Source of the DNA: Collinsella sp. zg1085
GTDB lineage: Bacteria > Actinomycetota > Coriobacteriia > Coriobacteriales > Coriobacteriaceae
NCBI RefSeq assembly: GCF_018889955.1
Contig: NZ_CP076545.1
Location: 434,001-498,000 of the forward strand
Length of the DNA: 64,000 bases
Reading direction: 5' to 3'
Shown here: piece after piece, positions 51,820 through 60,293 of the stretch
Numbering within the stretch: the stretch's first letter is position 1
Layout: every line of letters begins with the position of its first letter
The notes under the pieces: generated by a model
Told to the model about the DNA's origin: nothing
What the model saw: the letters and a program-made list of their open reading frames with translations, nothing else
The model's database searches: none
Program-made: the position numbers and the translations under genes

Positions 51820-52359
51820 TTATACATGTGATGCAATCTCGTATGCGCTAGCTCGAAGTATGCGCACATGGCGTAGAAGCTCTTGTGCATCAATGGGGAG
51901 CTCAAGTGTATCGAGCTGTATGCGCACCGGACTATATCCCATGTTGAGATTAGCCTGAACCAAGCGTTGCTGCCTAGTATTCAGGGTTGTTTTCCAAGCT
52001 TCAAGCTCGTGTATATCGAGGCAAAGATATGTTGATGCGCCAAGCTTTTGGAGATGGATATGAGCAATACTATCCCATGCAATAAAGCCCGGCGAAAGCA
52101 TACTTGTGAAATCATATATACCGGTCGTATTGATACGCAGTAACTCACGTGGAAAGCAAAGTTTTTTGACATGTACTACTAGTATGAGACAGCTGAATGG
52201 CAGCCCAAGGTGGCCAACTAGCGCCTTAAACAAAAGCGGGTTGTCTACTCCTTTCAGCTCGGGGCTTACAAGTGCTAAAACCGCCGCAACGAGCATGCAA
52301 AGGCTCATGCAGATAAGACCGCATTGTTTGAGAGGCCTACGTTGTGCAAAGACACGCAT
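51820..52359 (-). CDS. Small membrane protein with PH-like domain (STM3941-like)
   Basis: A 179-residue protein with two N-terminal hydrophobic segments (about 14-34 and 45-66) followed by a soluble domain with LLRINTTGIYDFTSMLSPGF, WDSIAHIHLQKLGASTYLCL and a Leu/Arg-rich C-terminal helix. The layout resembles the STM3941 family (two helices then a PH-like fold), but this is a by-eye resemblance. It is the first gene of the minus-strand trio. Function unknown. Confidence 0.6.
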   Translation of the reverse strand: MRVFAQRRPLKQCGLICMSLCMLVAAVLALVSPELKGVDNPLLFKALVGHLGLPFSCLILVVHVKKLCFPRELLRINTTGIYDFTSMLSPGFIAWDSIAHIHLQKLGASTYLCLDIHELEAWKTTLNTRQQRLVQANLNMGYSPVRIQLDTLELPIDAQELLRHVRILRASAYEIASHV

Positions 52360-52442
52360 AAAAGTATTTCACCGTCCTGTCATCTATACCGAATGTGGTT
52401 AAGCATACTCCTCTTGAACGTCGTCCCGTTACATATGAAGAA

Positions 52443-52556
52443 AATATGTCTGAAATGAGCTATAAATTTGAAGAAACTATGTGTATAAGCGTTAAAAGGT
52501 CGATTTTTCTCCTTAAACGGTCAATAAATATGGATAAAAAGTGTTTTAGACATATT
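52443..52556. promoter_or_regulatory. AT-rich divergent control region with inverted half-sites
   Basis: AATATGTCT (52443-52451) and its reverse complement AGACATATT (52548-52556) lie 96 bp apart in the AT-rich interval between the minus-strand trio and the PTS operon. They could be operator half-sites for a looping or paired repressor; no regulator gene lies in the cluster. Confidence 0.35.
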
Positions 52557-52569
52557 TAATTCACATAAT

Positions 52570-52597
52570 TTGAATAAAGTAGCAGAAATTTTATAGA
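52570..52597 (+). promoter_or_regulatory. Candidate promoter of the PTS operon
   Basis: TTGAAT (52570-52575) and TATAGA (52592-52597) with a 16-bp spacer, 52 bp before the IIB gene and directly after the distal inverted half-site. Confidence 0.5.
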
Positions 52598-52649
52598 GAA
52601 ACTATGATGTAAACACCGAATGACAGCTGACTGAGGAAAGGGAGCAGCC

Positions 52650-52967
52650 ATGTCAAAGAAGTTCATTGTGGGGGTGACGTCGTGCATGATAGGTATTGCG
52701 CATACCTATATGGCGGCGGAGGCAATGGAGCGTGCACTTAAGAAGGCGGGGTGCGACTGCAAGGTTGAGCTCCAAGGTGCGAATGGAACCGAGAACGAGC
52801 TTACTGAAGAAGACCTTGCACGCTGTGATGCGGCATTAATTGCTGCGGATGTGCGCATCAAAAAGATAGAGCGCTTTCAGCCCATTCCAACACTTACTGT
52901 CGGAACCGAGGAAGTCATTAAAGATGGCGATGGCATTGTTGCTGAACTTTTGGAGGCGATTGGATAA
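52650..52967 (+). CDS. PTS fructose-type transporter subunit IIB
   Basis: A 105-residue IIB domain of the fructose/mannitol PTS superfamily, which takes phosphate from IIA on a cysteine and passes it to the sugar. The active-site block reads VTSCMIGIAHTYMAAEAMER, with Cys12. Most fructose IIBs have C-P-T-G-I-A-H-T here, so Pro-Thr is replaced by Met-Ile. The rest is typical (LQGANGTENELTEEDLARCD, ADVRIKKIERF). GGAGCAGCC precedes the ATG. It overlaps the IIC gene by 1 bp (TAATG). Confidence 0.9.
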   Translation: MSKKFIVGVTSCMIGIAHTYMAAEAMERALKKAGCDCKVELQGANGTENELTEEDLARCDAALIAADVRIKKIERFQPIPTLTVGTEEVIKDGDGIVAELLEAIG

Positions 52968-54085
52968 TGGCAGAGATTCAACGCAAGGGTGCAAAAGCAA
53001 AGAAGAAAAGTGAGCTTGTTCGCATGAAAGACGCCATTATGACAGGCGTTTCTTACATGATTCCCTTTATTGTGGGCGGTGGTGTGTTACAAGGAATTGC
53101 AAAGGCTATGGGTGGATATGACATTGCTGCTCAAGCGGCAAATCTACCCTGGTCAGAGTTTACGCTCGCAATGACCATCCACGCTATTGGAGCCGCCATA
53201 TTTACTGTTGCCGTTCCAATCATTGGTGCCTATGTTGCCTTTGCTCTAGCCGATAAACCAGGAATCGCTCCGGGTTTTGCTGTGGGTGTTGTGTCCACGA
53301 CGGTGGCTGCGGGCTTCTTGGGTGCTCTCGTGGGCGGTATCATGGCAGCTTATGTAACTAACTATCTAAAGGAGCTTTCACGCAAAGTTCCTGAAGATGT
53401 GAAATCGGTCTTTCCTATTTTGCTAATCCCGGTTGGTTCTACTCTTATATGTTGCCTCATGATGTGGTACGTCATCGGTGTGCCCATCGGTTGGCTTATG
53501 ACGGGTCTTGAGACATTGTTGACAAACCTTCAGGGTTTTGGTCGTTTTGCCTTTGGTGCAGCAATTGGTGCCGGCATGTCAACCGACCAAGGAGGTCCTA
53601 TCTCAAAGGCGGTGGCTCTCTTTACCAACGGCCTCAATACTCAGGGCATTTTAGGACCTACCGCTTCAAAGATGTGCGGTGGCATGCAAAATCCTCTAGG
53701 CATATGCATTGCCATGTTACTTGGTGGCAAAAAGAAGTTCTCAAAGAAAGAGCGCTCAACAATTGTTTCTGGTTTGGTACTTGGCTGCTGCTATATCCAA
53801 GAGTACGTGATTCCGTTTCTCATTAAAGACACTTGGCGCTGCATTATTCCGTGCATGATTGGTGGCGCGGTGTCAGGCGGTACGGTTATGCTCTTGGGTG
53901 TGGAGTCTGCAGCTGTGCACGGCGGTGTATTTGTTGTTGCTATGATGAGCAACCCACTAGTCTTTGTGGGTTGCTGGCTGTTAGGTGCATGTGTAACCGG
54001 TGTCTTGTATGCCATTTTGCGTCAACCTCTTGAGCCCGATATGACCGATGGCGGTAACGCTATTCTTGATCAGTTGATGGACTAG
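52967..54085 (+). CDS. PTS fructose-type transporter subunit IIC
   Basis: A 372-residue membrane channel subunit with about eight to ten hydrophobic segments. Family blocks: VSYMIPFIVGGGVLQGIAKA, DKPGIAPGFAVGV, GFLGALVGGIMAAYV and MSTDQGGPISKAV. The charged start (KGAKAKKKSELVRMKDAIMT) is the usual cytoplasmic leader. With separate IIB and IIA genes it forms one complete permease. Fructose-type IIC proteins import ketoses and related polyols; the actual sugar cannot be named. Confidence 0.9.
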   Translation: MAEIQRKGAKAKKKSELVRMKDAIMTGVSYMIPFIVGGGVLQGIAKAMGGYDIAAQAANLPWSEFTLAMTIHAIGAAIFTVAVPIIGAYVAFALADKPGIAPGFAVGVVSTTVAAGFLGALVGGIMAAYVTNYLKELSRKVPEDVKSVFPILLIPVGSTLICCLMMWYVIGVPIGWLMTGLETLLTNLQGFGRFAFGAAIGAGMSTDQGGPISKAVALFTNGLNTQGILGPTASKMCGGMQNPLGICIAMLLGGKKKFSKKERSTIVSGLVLGCCYIQEYVIPFLIKDTWRCIIPCMIGGAVSGGTVMLLGVESAAVHGGVFVVAMMSNPLVFVGCWLLGACVTGVLYAILRQPLEPDMTDGGNAILDQLMD

Positions 54086-54165
54086 TGTTTGAGAACTGAG
54101 TGTTGATAAACGAGAGCGCGGCCCCGAGATGGTTAGCTGCGTTATAGCTTGAAAGGCATGAGTTC

Positions 54166-55047
54166 ATGTATGTATCTATGAAAGAAATGCTTCTCCATGC
54201 AAGTGAGCATCGCTATGCAGTTATGGCAATTAATTGTGTCAATCTTGAGCAGGCAAAGGCAATTTGTTATGCAGCTGACGCAGAGGCCGCGCCCGTTATT
54301 ATCAATATTTCTCCCCGGCAAATGAAAGCGCATGCGACACCAGAGGTAATGGTGCCGCTTATTCGAGCGCTCGCTGAGCCATTGGATGTGCCTGTGGCAC
54401 TAAATCTTGACCATGGTGCTGAGTTCAAGGATATTACGCGTTGTATACGAGCGGGTTACTCAAGTGTGATGGTCGATGCCTCACAGTATGATTTTGAGGA
54501 GAATATACGCCGCACACGTCTTGTTACAGCGCTTGCTCATGAGCGTGGTATTTCGGTTGAGGCTGAACTTGGACACGTTGGTCAGGCAGCTGCAGGAGAT
54601 GGGCAAGAGGCAGATTTTTATACTCGTGTGGATAAGGCGGTAGAGTTTGTTGAGCGGACGCATTGTGATGCTCTGGCTGTGGCAATTGGTACGGCACATG
54701 GGTCATATCCTGACAATTACGTGCCGCAGCTTGATTTTGACAGGCTTGCTCAGTTAAAAGAAGCCCTTAACATGCCCTTAGTATTGCATGGTGGTTCAGG
54801 TGCAGGTGAGGCTAATATTCGCAAAGCTGTGGCGCTTGGTATCAACAAGATTAACGTATGCACCGATTTGTTTCGTCATCAGCGCGCAGCTATGCACAAG
54901 CAACTCAATACAGAGCCCACAATCGATTATATGGATATTCAGATGCATGGTATGCAGGCCGCTTGCGCATTCATTCGCTCTTATATGCACATGATAGGTT
55001 CGAGTGGGCGTTATCAATTTAGGCATACAGGGGACGCGTATGATTAG
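54166..55047 (+). CDS. Class II ketose-bisphosphate aldolase family protein
   Basis: A 293-residue zinc aldolase of the FbaA/GatY/KbaY group that splits ketose (bis)phosphates into DHAP and an aldehyde. Metal and substrate motifs: ALNLDHGAEFKDI (His), VEAELGHVGQAA (Glu), AIGTAHGSYPDNY (His) and LVLHGGSGAGEANIRKA (His and phosphate loop), then KINVCTDLF. AAAGG precedes the ATG. The position between PTS IIC and an Fe-alcohol dehydrogenase points to a catabolic aldolase acting on the imported sugar phosphate, not to glycolytic Fba. Either a 1-phosphate or a 1,6-bisphosphate substrate is possible. Confidence 0.87.
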   Translation: MYVSMKEMLLHASEHRYAVMAINCVNLEQAKAICYAADAEAAPVIINISPRQMKAHATPEVMVPLIRALAEPLDVPVALNLDHGAEFKDITRCIRAGYSSVMVDASQYDFEENIRRTRLVTALAHERGISVEAELGHVGQAAAGDGQEADFYTRVDKAVEFVERTHCDALAVAIGTAHGSYPDNYVPQLDFDRLAQLKEALNMPLVLHGGSGAGEANIRKAVALGINKINVCTDLFRHQRAAMHKQLNTEPTIDYMDIQMHGMQAACAFIRSYMHMIGSSGRYQFRHTGDAYD

Positions 55048-55092
55048 TCTATTGCACGCAGGTTACGGTTTATAGAGAGGTTGGAAGCGCAT

Positions 55093-56289
55093 ATGATTAA
55101 CTTTGAGTTTTTGGTTCCCACGAAAGTGTTATTTGGAAAAGATACCGAGGCTGAGGCGGGTCGGCTCGTTAAAGAGTTTGGCGGTCACAAAGTATTACTT
55201 CACTGGGGTGGGTCCTACGTTCGCGAGACCGGTTTGTTACAGCGTGTGCAAGCTGGTTTAGACGCTGAACACATTTCCTACGTTGAGTTTGATGGAGTAG
55301 TGCCTAATCCTCGGCTTTCTCTTGTTAAACGAGGCGTTGAACTTTGCCGTCGCGAAGGAGTTGACTTTGTTTTAGCAATTGGAGGCGGCTCGGCGATAGA
55401 CTCTGCAAAAGCAATTGCATATGGCTTAGCAAACGACTTTGAGCTTGAAGACCTTTTTATGCATAAGGTAACTACTAATGCCATTGCTAAGCTGGGTGCT
55501 ATTACTACGCTTGCAGGCACTGGTTCTGAAACATCAAATTCAACCGTTATCAACGTCGATACGCTTGATACTGGTGTTGAATATAAGCGCTCCTATAATC
55601 ATGAGTGTGCCCGCCCGCTTTTTGCCATCATGAATCCTGAGCTAACTTATTCGGTACCGGCATTTCAAACGGCAGCGCCTGGTGCAGATATTATGTTGCA
55701 TACTATGGAGCGCTATTTTACGCAGGAGCGCGGTGCCCATCTTACTGATGCGCTTGCAGAGGCGCTTATGCGAACTGTGCGTACAGCTGTGCCCGAAGCG
55801 GTGGCACATCCACAGAGCTATGAAGCACGTGCTAATTTATTGTGGGCTGGCTCGTTGTCGCACAATGGTTTGACGGGTGCTGGTGTTGTAGGCGATTTTG
55901 CGTGTCATGCCATCGAACATGAAATAGGAGCACTTTTTGATGTGGCGCACGGTGCAGGTTTAACGGCTATTTGGTCAAGTTGGGCGCGCTACGTTATTGA
56001 TGCATGTCCTGAGCGCTTTGCCCAGTTTGCCGTTAATGTGTTTGGTGTTACGCAAGATTTTTCAAATCCGAAAAAGACAGGGCTTCGGGGTATTCAGGCT
56101 TGGGAGCATTGGTGTTTGAGTATTGGTCTACCTATTACCCTAGGTGAGCTGGGTATTTTCCCAACTGATGCAGAGTTGACCGCAATTGCCAAGGGAGCTT
56201 GCGCTGCGCGTGGAACAGAGAAAATCGGCGCGTTTATGCAACTTGGCACAGACGATATTGAGGCGATTTTGCGCATGGCACAGGGCTAG
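55093..56289 (+). CDS. Iron-containing alcohol dehydrogenase (YqhD/BdhA-like)
   Basis: A 398-residue group III alcohol dehydrogenase. It has the N-terminal FLVPTKVLFGK start, the cofactor-binding FVLAIGGGSAIDSAKAIAYG, GTGSETSNSTVIN, and metal ligands in GADIMLHTMERYF (Asp/His) and CHAIEHEIGALFDVAHGAGL (His, His). The closest general type is NADPH-dependent butanol/aldehyde reductase (YqhD). ATG 55093 is chosen since GAGAGG lies 12 bp before it and the TTG at 55081 is too close. In this operon it probably reduces the aldehyde released by the aldolase. Confidence 0.87.
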   Translation: MINFEFLVPTKVLFGKDTEAEAGRLVKEFGGHKVLLHWGGSYVRETGLLQRVQAGLDAEHISYVEFDGVVPNPRLSLVKRGVELCRREGVDFVLAIGGGSAIDSAKAIAYGLANDFELEDLFMHKVTTNAIAKLGAITTLAGTGSETSNSTVINVDTLDTGVEYKRSYNHECARPLFAIMNPELTYSVPAFQTAAPGADIMLHTMERYFTQERGAHLTDALAEALMRTVRTAVPEAVAHPQSYEARANLLWAGSLSHNGLTGAGVVGDFACHAIEHEIGALFDVAHGAGLTAIWSSWARYVIDACPERFAQFAVNVFGVTQDFSNPKKTGLRGIQAWEHWCLSIGLPITLGELGIFPTDAELTAIAKGACAARGTEKIGAFMQLGTDDIEAILRMAQG

Positions 56290-56314
56290 ACCTGGTAGCA
56301 GAAGGGGGGCGCAG

Positions 56315-56770
56315 ATGACAGAATTTGTTCGAGCGCAAAACGTCTATCTTGATGTGGAGTTGCACTCAAAAGATGAGGTTCTGCTGTTCTTGTCACAGAT
56401 GGCAGAGCAGTGTGGCTATACCGCAAACGCCGAGGTAGTTAAGCGAGCCTTTGTAGAGCGTGAAGCTTTGGGGCCAACGGGCATGATTGATGGCATTGCG
56501 GTACCGCACGCTAAATCGGCTGCAATTTCTCATGCGGGAGTACTAGTTGTTCGCTTTACTGAGGCGCTTGATACATGGGAGAGCATTGATGGTTCACCGG
56601 TGTCAGTGGCTATTGCTCTGCTCGTGCCTGAGGCTGCATCAGGCGATGGGCACGTTGCTTTGCTGGCGCGTGTAGCGCGAGCGCACATGGACAATGAACT
56701 TCGTACGTGTATTAAGATATCTGATGACCCCGCGCACGTTGCAGCTTGTATAAACGCGCTGCTGGACTAG
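56315..56770 (+). CDS. PTS fructose/mannitol-type subunit IIA
   Basis: A 151-residue EIIA of the fructose/mannitol class that receives phosphate from HPr on a histidine, seen in MIDGIAVPHAKSAAIS (His about 66). ATG 56315 has AAGGGGGG upstream, 25 bp after the dehydrogenase stop; a longer in-frame start at 56186 overlaps that gene and is rejected. It completes the IIB-IIC-IIA set as the last gene of the operon. Confidence 0.92.
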   Translation: MTEFVRAQNVYLDVELHSKDEVLLFLSQMAEQCGYTANAEVVKRAFVEREALGPTGMIDGIAVPHAKSAAISHAGVLVVRFTEALDTWESIDGSPVSVAIALLVPEAASGDGHVALLARVARAHMDNELRTCIKISDDPAHVAACINALLD

Positions 56771-57022
56771 CTGTAAAGAAGTTTATGAAACTCATGGACG
56801 TTAGCGAGAGCTGCGCGGTATCCTAAGCGCACGGTGCCTGTGCGCTACAGTACAGCGAAGAGAGCTTCTGCCTGATACGCCATAGTACGGCGCACGGGTG
56901 CGCATAACCTGCTATGATGTGCACTGTATCGCATTGTATTTGTGCACGTGTGCAGGGTCAAAGTGTGGCTACGTTTTGACCTTGCCCACAGCAACAGACG
57001 CGCCAACCTGCAAGGGAGTTTC

Positions 57023-58426
57023 ATGGACCGCATCAAAATCGCTCAGCTCTATGCTGATGCTGCAACGTTTGCTCAACAAACGATTACGGTTGCCGGCTGG
57101 GTAAAGTCGGTGCGTGATATGAAAAATTTTGGCTTTGTAACGCTTAATGATGGTAGTTGCTTTGCAGACTTGCAAGTTGTTATGAATCGCGACAGTTTGC
57201 CTAACTATGATGACATTGCGCACCAAAATGTCTCTGCAGCGCTCATCGCCACCGGTACAATTAAGCTCACGCCCGATGCCCCGCAGCCTTTTGAGCTTGT
57301 GGCGAGCTCCATGGTGGTCGAGGGTACATCCACACCTGAGTATCCTTTGCAGAAAAAGCGTGCCACCCTTGAGTTTTTGCGCACGCAGCAGCATTTGCGT
57401 CCACGCACCAATTTGTTCCGTGCAGTTTTTCGCATTCGCTCTGTTGCGGCTGCTTCTATTCATCGCTTCTTTCAGGAGCGCGGTTTTGTATACGTAAACA
57501 CCCCTGTTATCACGGCTAATGATGCTGAGGGTGCAGGCGAGATGTTTCATGTAACAACAATTGACCCTGCAAATCCGCCTCAAACTGAGGAAGGCGCAAT
57601 AGATTACACGCAGGATTTCTTCGGTAAGCCAGCCTCGTTGACGGTATCGGGTCAGCTTAATGCTGAGAACTTTGCCATGGCCTTTGGTGATGTATACACC
57701 TTTGGTCCAACCTTTCGTGCTGAAAACTCAAATACTGCGCGGCATGCAGCTGAGTTTTGGATGATTGAGCCTGAGATTGCCTTTGCCAATCTAAACGATG
57801 ATATGAACCTCGCCGAAGACATGCTGAAATATGTCATTTCAGATGTTATGCAGACCTGCAAAGACGAACTTACCATGCTCAATACGTTTGTTGATAAGGG
57901 GCTCATCGAGCGCCTAACGCACGTGGCTCATTCAGATTTTGCACGTGTGACCTACACAGAGGCAATTGATATTCTTGAGCAAGCGGTTGCAGCTGGTCAT
58001 AGCTTTGAGTTCCCAGTTTCATGGGGTATTGACCTTCAAACCGAGCATGAGCGTTTCTTAACCGAGCAGCATTTTAAGTGCCCAACCTTTGTAACCGACT
58101 ATCCGCGTGACATCAAGGCCTTCTACATGCGTCTCAATGAGGACGGCAAAACGGTGGCTGCAATGGATTGTTTAGTGCCTGGCATTGGTGAGATTATTGG
58201 TGGCAGTCAGCGCGAGGAGCGGCTTGAGGTGCTGGAGCAGCGAATTGCTGAGCTGGGTATGGAAGCTGAGCAATATCGTCACTACCTCGACCTGCGGCGC
58301 TATGGCAGCTGTGCACATGCAGGCTATGGCTTGGGTTTTGAGCGTTTGGTTATGTATCTCACGGGTGTTTCTAATATTCGCGACGTTATTCCGCATCCGC
58401 GCACGGTAGGAAACGCTGAGTTTTAG
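57023..58426 (+). CDS. asnS: Asparaginyl-tRNA synthetase
   Basis: Class IIb synthetase charging tRNA-Asn. The 467-residue protein starts with an OB anticodon domain ([20 protein letters not shown]), then [20 protein letters not shown] (motif 2), [11 protein letters not shown], and [20 protein letters not shown] (motif 3). The FRAENSNT tract and the absence of a GAD domain separate it from AspRS. ATG 57023 follows AAGGGAG; the upstream start at 56942 is rejected. A hairpin AGCGCAC/GTGCGCT near 56826 in the leader has no clear T-box features. Confidence 0.95.
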   Translation: MDRIKIAQLYADAATFAQQTITVAGWVKSVRDMKNFGFVTLNDGSCFADLQVVMNRDSLPNYDDIAHQNVSAALIATGTIKLTPDAPQPFELVASSMVVEGTSTPEYPLQKKRATLEFLRTQQHLRPRTNLFRAVFRIRSVAAASIHRFFQERGFVYVNTPVITANDAEGAGEMFHVTTIDPANPPQTEEGAIDYTQDFFGKPASLTVSGQLNAENFAMAFGDVYTFGPTFRAENSNTARHAAEFWMIEPEIAFANLNDDMNLAEDMLKYVISDVMQTCKDELTMLNTFVDKGLIERLTHVAHSDFARVTYTEAIDILEQAVAAGHSFEFPVSWGIDLQTEHERFLTEQHFKCPTFVTDYPRDIKAFYMRLNEDGKTVAAMDCLVPGIGEIIGGSQREERLEVLEQRIAELGMEAEQYRHYLDLRRYGSCAHAGYGLGFERLVMYLTGVSNIRDVIPHPRTVGNAEF

Positions 58427-58449
58427 AAGGTGGTCACCCGCCGGTACTG

Positions 58450-59010
58450 TTAGTTGCTGGCGGTGGCTCCAAGCTCGTTGATAAGGCAATCCACTTGACA
58501 GCTGAGCATGGTGCTCAGGGCTGCTTGGTGATTTTTGGCATTGGTGCCTGCACAAAGGTTTCCCCATACCACCAGGGGTACCTCTGGAAGGCTCGCCTTG
58601 ATGAGCAGAGCATTACTTGCAACGCAAATATCGGTCGCCACACCGCAAAGCTCAATGCGGTCTATGGCTTGTTTGCGATGCTCTTGTGCTAACCAATCAG
58701 CCAGTGCGATAGAGCCAAAGGTAGGTTTTTCAAAAACACGTACCTTGCGTTCTGCTTGCAGGCGGGCGAGTGCGGGAATAAGCTGCCAGCCTTCGGTATT
58801 TGCTATACAGTGCTTAATGGGAAGGCGTCTGCCTTCCTGTGTTTCGGAGTAGTGCTCATCGTGGGTATCCTGTGTAAATACCAGTGTACCAGGATAGCTT
58901 TGTGCATAGGCAACCACCTGATCGGCAATGGCCACGGCTGCTGCTGAACCCATGCTTCCGGTAACAAAGTCATTTTGCATATCAATAACAACCAAGTACG
59001 AGTTTGACAT
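58450..59010 (-). CDS. Isochorismatase-fold cysteine hydrolase (nicotinamidase-like)
   Basis: A 186-residue hydrolase with the triad Asp (VIDMQNDFV), Lys (FEKPTFGS) and Cys (CGVATDICVASNALL). The metal-ligand-like TQDTHDEHY resembles the D-x-H-x-x-x-H segment of PncA, so nicotinamidase (nicotinamide to nicotinate, NAD salvage) is the favoured function. Other amidases of this fold are possible. AGGAGG-like bases precede the ATG on the minus strand. It is convergent with asnS. Confidence 0.72.
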   Translation of the reverse strand: MSNSYLVVIDMQNDFVTGSMGSAAAVAIADQVVAYAQSYPGTLVFTQDTHDEHYSETQEGRRLPIKHCIANTEGWQLIPALARLQAERKVRVFEKPTFGSIALADWLAQEHRKQAIDRIELCGVATDICVASNALLIKASLPEVPLVVWGNLCAGTNAKNHQAALSTMLSCQVDCLINELGATASN

Positions 59011-59381
59011 GGTGCCTCCTCAGCACGGTAGTTTTATAAAGCCGCAGCTACTAAGGATTATATGGTCTGTATCTATATGCGAGCGTGAGAGGAGCAAAAT
59101 ACCAGAATAACAAGCAAATATGCTGAGATGTGTTTTGCAGTTTGGCATATTTGAGCGTGCATCTACAGGTGTAAAGAGTTGATGCGAGCATCAGCGCGTT
59201 ACGCTCTCGTTTGTTCGTTTGCCCGTGCGTCTGTTTGCTCGTGTGCCCGTTTGTCAGTGCGCCCGTTTTCCCCTGTCCGTGATAGTGCATTCTCTTCGTA
59301 TTTTTGAACTGTGGTGAAAAAACTGGCGACGTCGCGGAATAATGGCTGCAAACACAAGTGACATCTTAGAAGGATAGCAAT
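59011..59381. other. Intergenic region containing a 16-bp tandem repeat
   Basis: About 370 bp between divergent genes with no credible protein. At 59217-59280 four units of 16 bp occur, GTTTGCCCGTGCGTCT, GTTTGCTCGTGTGCCC, GTTTGTCAGTGCGCCC and a decayed GTTTTCCCCTGTCCGT. The rest holds nothing clear apart from AGAAGGA before map. Confidence 0.6.
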
Positions 59382-60266
59382 ATGTTTGATGATGGAATAC
59401 AGCTGGGTCGCAACGATATGTGCTGGTGTGGCAGCGAGAAAAAATATAAGAAGTGCCATATGGGCTTTGATGAGCGCTTGCAACAATGTGCGCACGCAGG
59501 CGCAGAGGTTTTGCCACGTTCCTTATATAAAACAGCGGCAGACATTGAAGGTATGAAAAAAAGCGCTGAGATTAATCGCGGCGCACTTGATTATGTTGCC
59601 GCACACATTAAACCCGGTATCTCAACGGCTGAGATAGACCGTTGGGTACATGATTACACCGTTGAGCATGGCGCTATTCCGGCACCTCTTAATTATGAGG
59701 GTTTCCCTAAGTCGTGTTGTACCTCAATAAATAATGTAGTGTGTCACGGTATACCCTCTGAGCAGGAAATTCTCAATGAAGGTGACATTATCAATGTAGA
59801 CTGCTCAACTATTCTAAATGGCTATTTCTCCGATTCGTCGCGAATGTTCCTAGTCGGTGAGGTGTCTGATGAGCGCCAGCGCTTGGTTGAAGTGACAAAA
59901 CGCTCGGTTGAGGCTGGGCTTGCGGCAGTAAAGCCGTGGGGTTATCTGGGTGATGTTGCGCATGCGGTACAGACCTGTGTTGAAGAGGCGGGTATGAGCG
60001 TGGTGCGTGAGTTTGGCGGACACGGTATTGGCCTCGAGTTTCACGAAGACCCCTTTGTAGGTTTTGTTGGTGAGCCGGGTGAAGGTGTGGTACTTGCGCC
60101 GGGCTTTTGTTTTACGATTGAGCCTATGGTAAACGCTGGTCGCCCACAGATACATATAAGCGAGGACGATGGCTGGACAGTGACTACCGCTGACGGGTCT
60201 GATTCTGCGCAGTGGGAGGTTCAGCTGGTGGTAACTGAGGAGGGCTACGAGCTTCTGAGTTGGTAA
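59382..60266 (+). CDS. map: Methionine aminopeptidase with N-terminal SEC-C motif
   Basis: Removes the initiator Met from nascent proteins. The 294-residue protein has an N-terminal SEC-C zinc motif (GRNDMCWCGSEKKYKKCH, about 10-27), which in other proteins helps ribosome or SecB contact. The pita-bread core follows: VVCHGIPSEQE (His), INVDCSTILNGYFSDSSRM (two Asp), GHGIGLEFHEDPF (His), FTIEPMVNAG (Glu) and QWEVQLVVTEEGY (Glu). All five metal ligands are present. The ATG follows AGAAGGA. The next gene, a LysR regulator, is 27 bp on. Confidence 0.93.
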   Translation: MFDDGIQLGRNDMCWCGSEKKYKKCHMGFDERLQQCAHAGAEVLPRSLYKTAADIEGMKKSAEINRGALDYVAAHIKPGISTAEIDRWVHDYTVEHGAIPAPLNYEGFPKSCCTSINNVVCHGIPSEQEILNEGDIINVDCSTILNGYFSDSSRMFLVGEVSDERQRLVEVTKRSVEAGLAAVKPWGYLGDVAHAVQTCVEEAGMSVVREFGGHGIGLEFHEDPFVGFVGEPGEGVVLAPGFCFTIEPMVNAGRPQIHISEDDGWTVTTADGSDSAQWEVQLVVTEEGYELLSW

Positions 60267-60293
60267 CTACGCCACAGCGCAGAAAGAACTTAC

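Noticed and set aside
56771-57022. T-box leader of asnS
   Set aside because: A hairpin is present but no T-box sequence (UGGN bulge, antiterminator) or terminator pair could be recognised.
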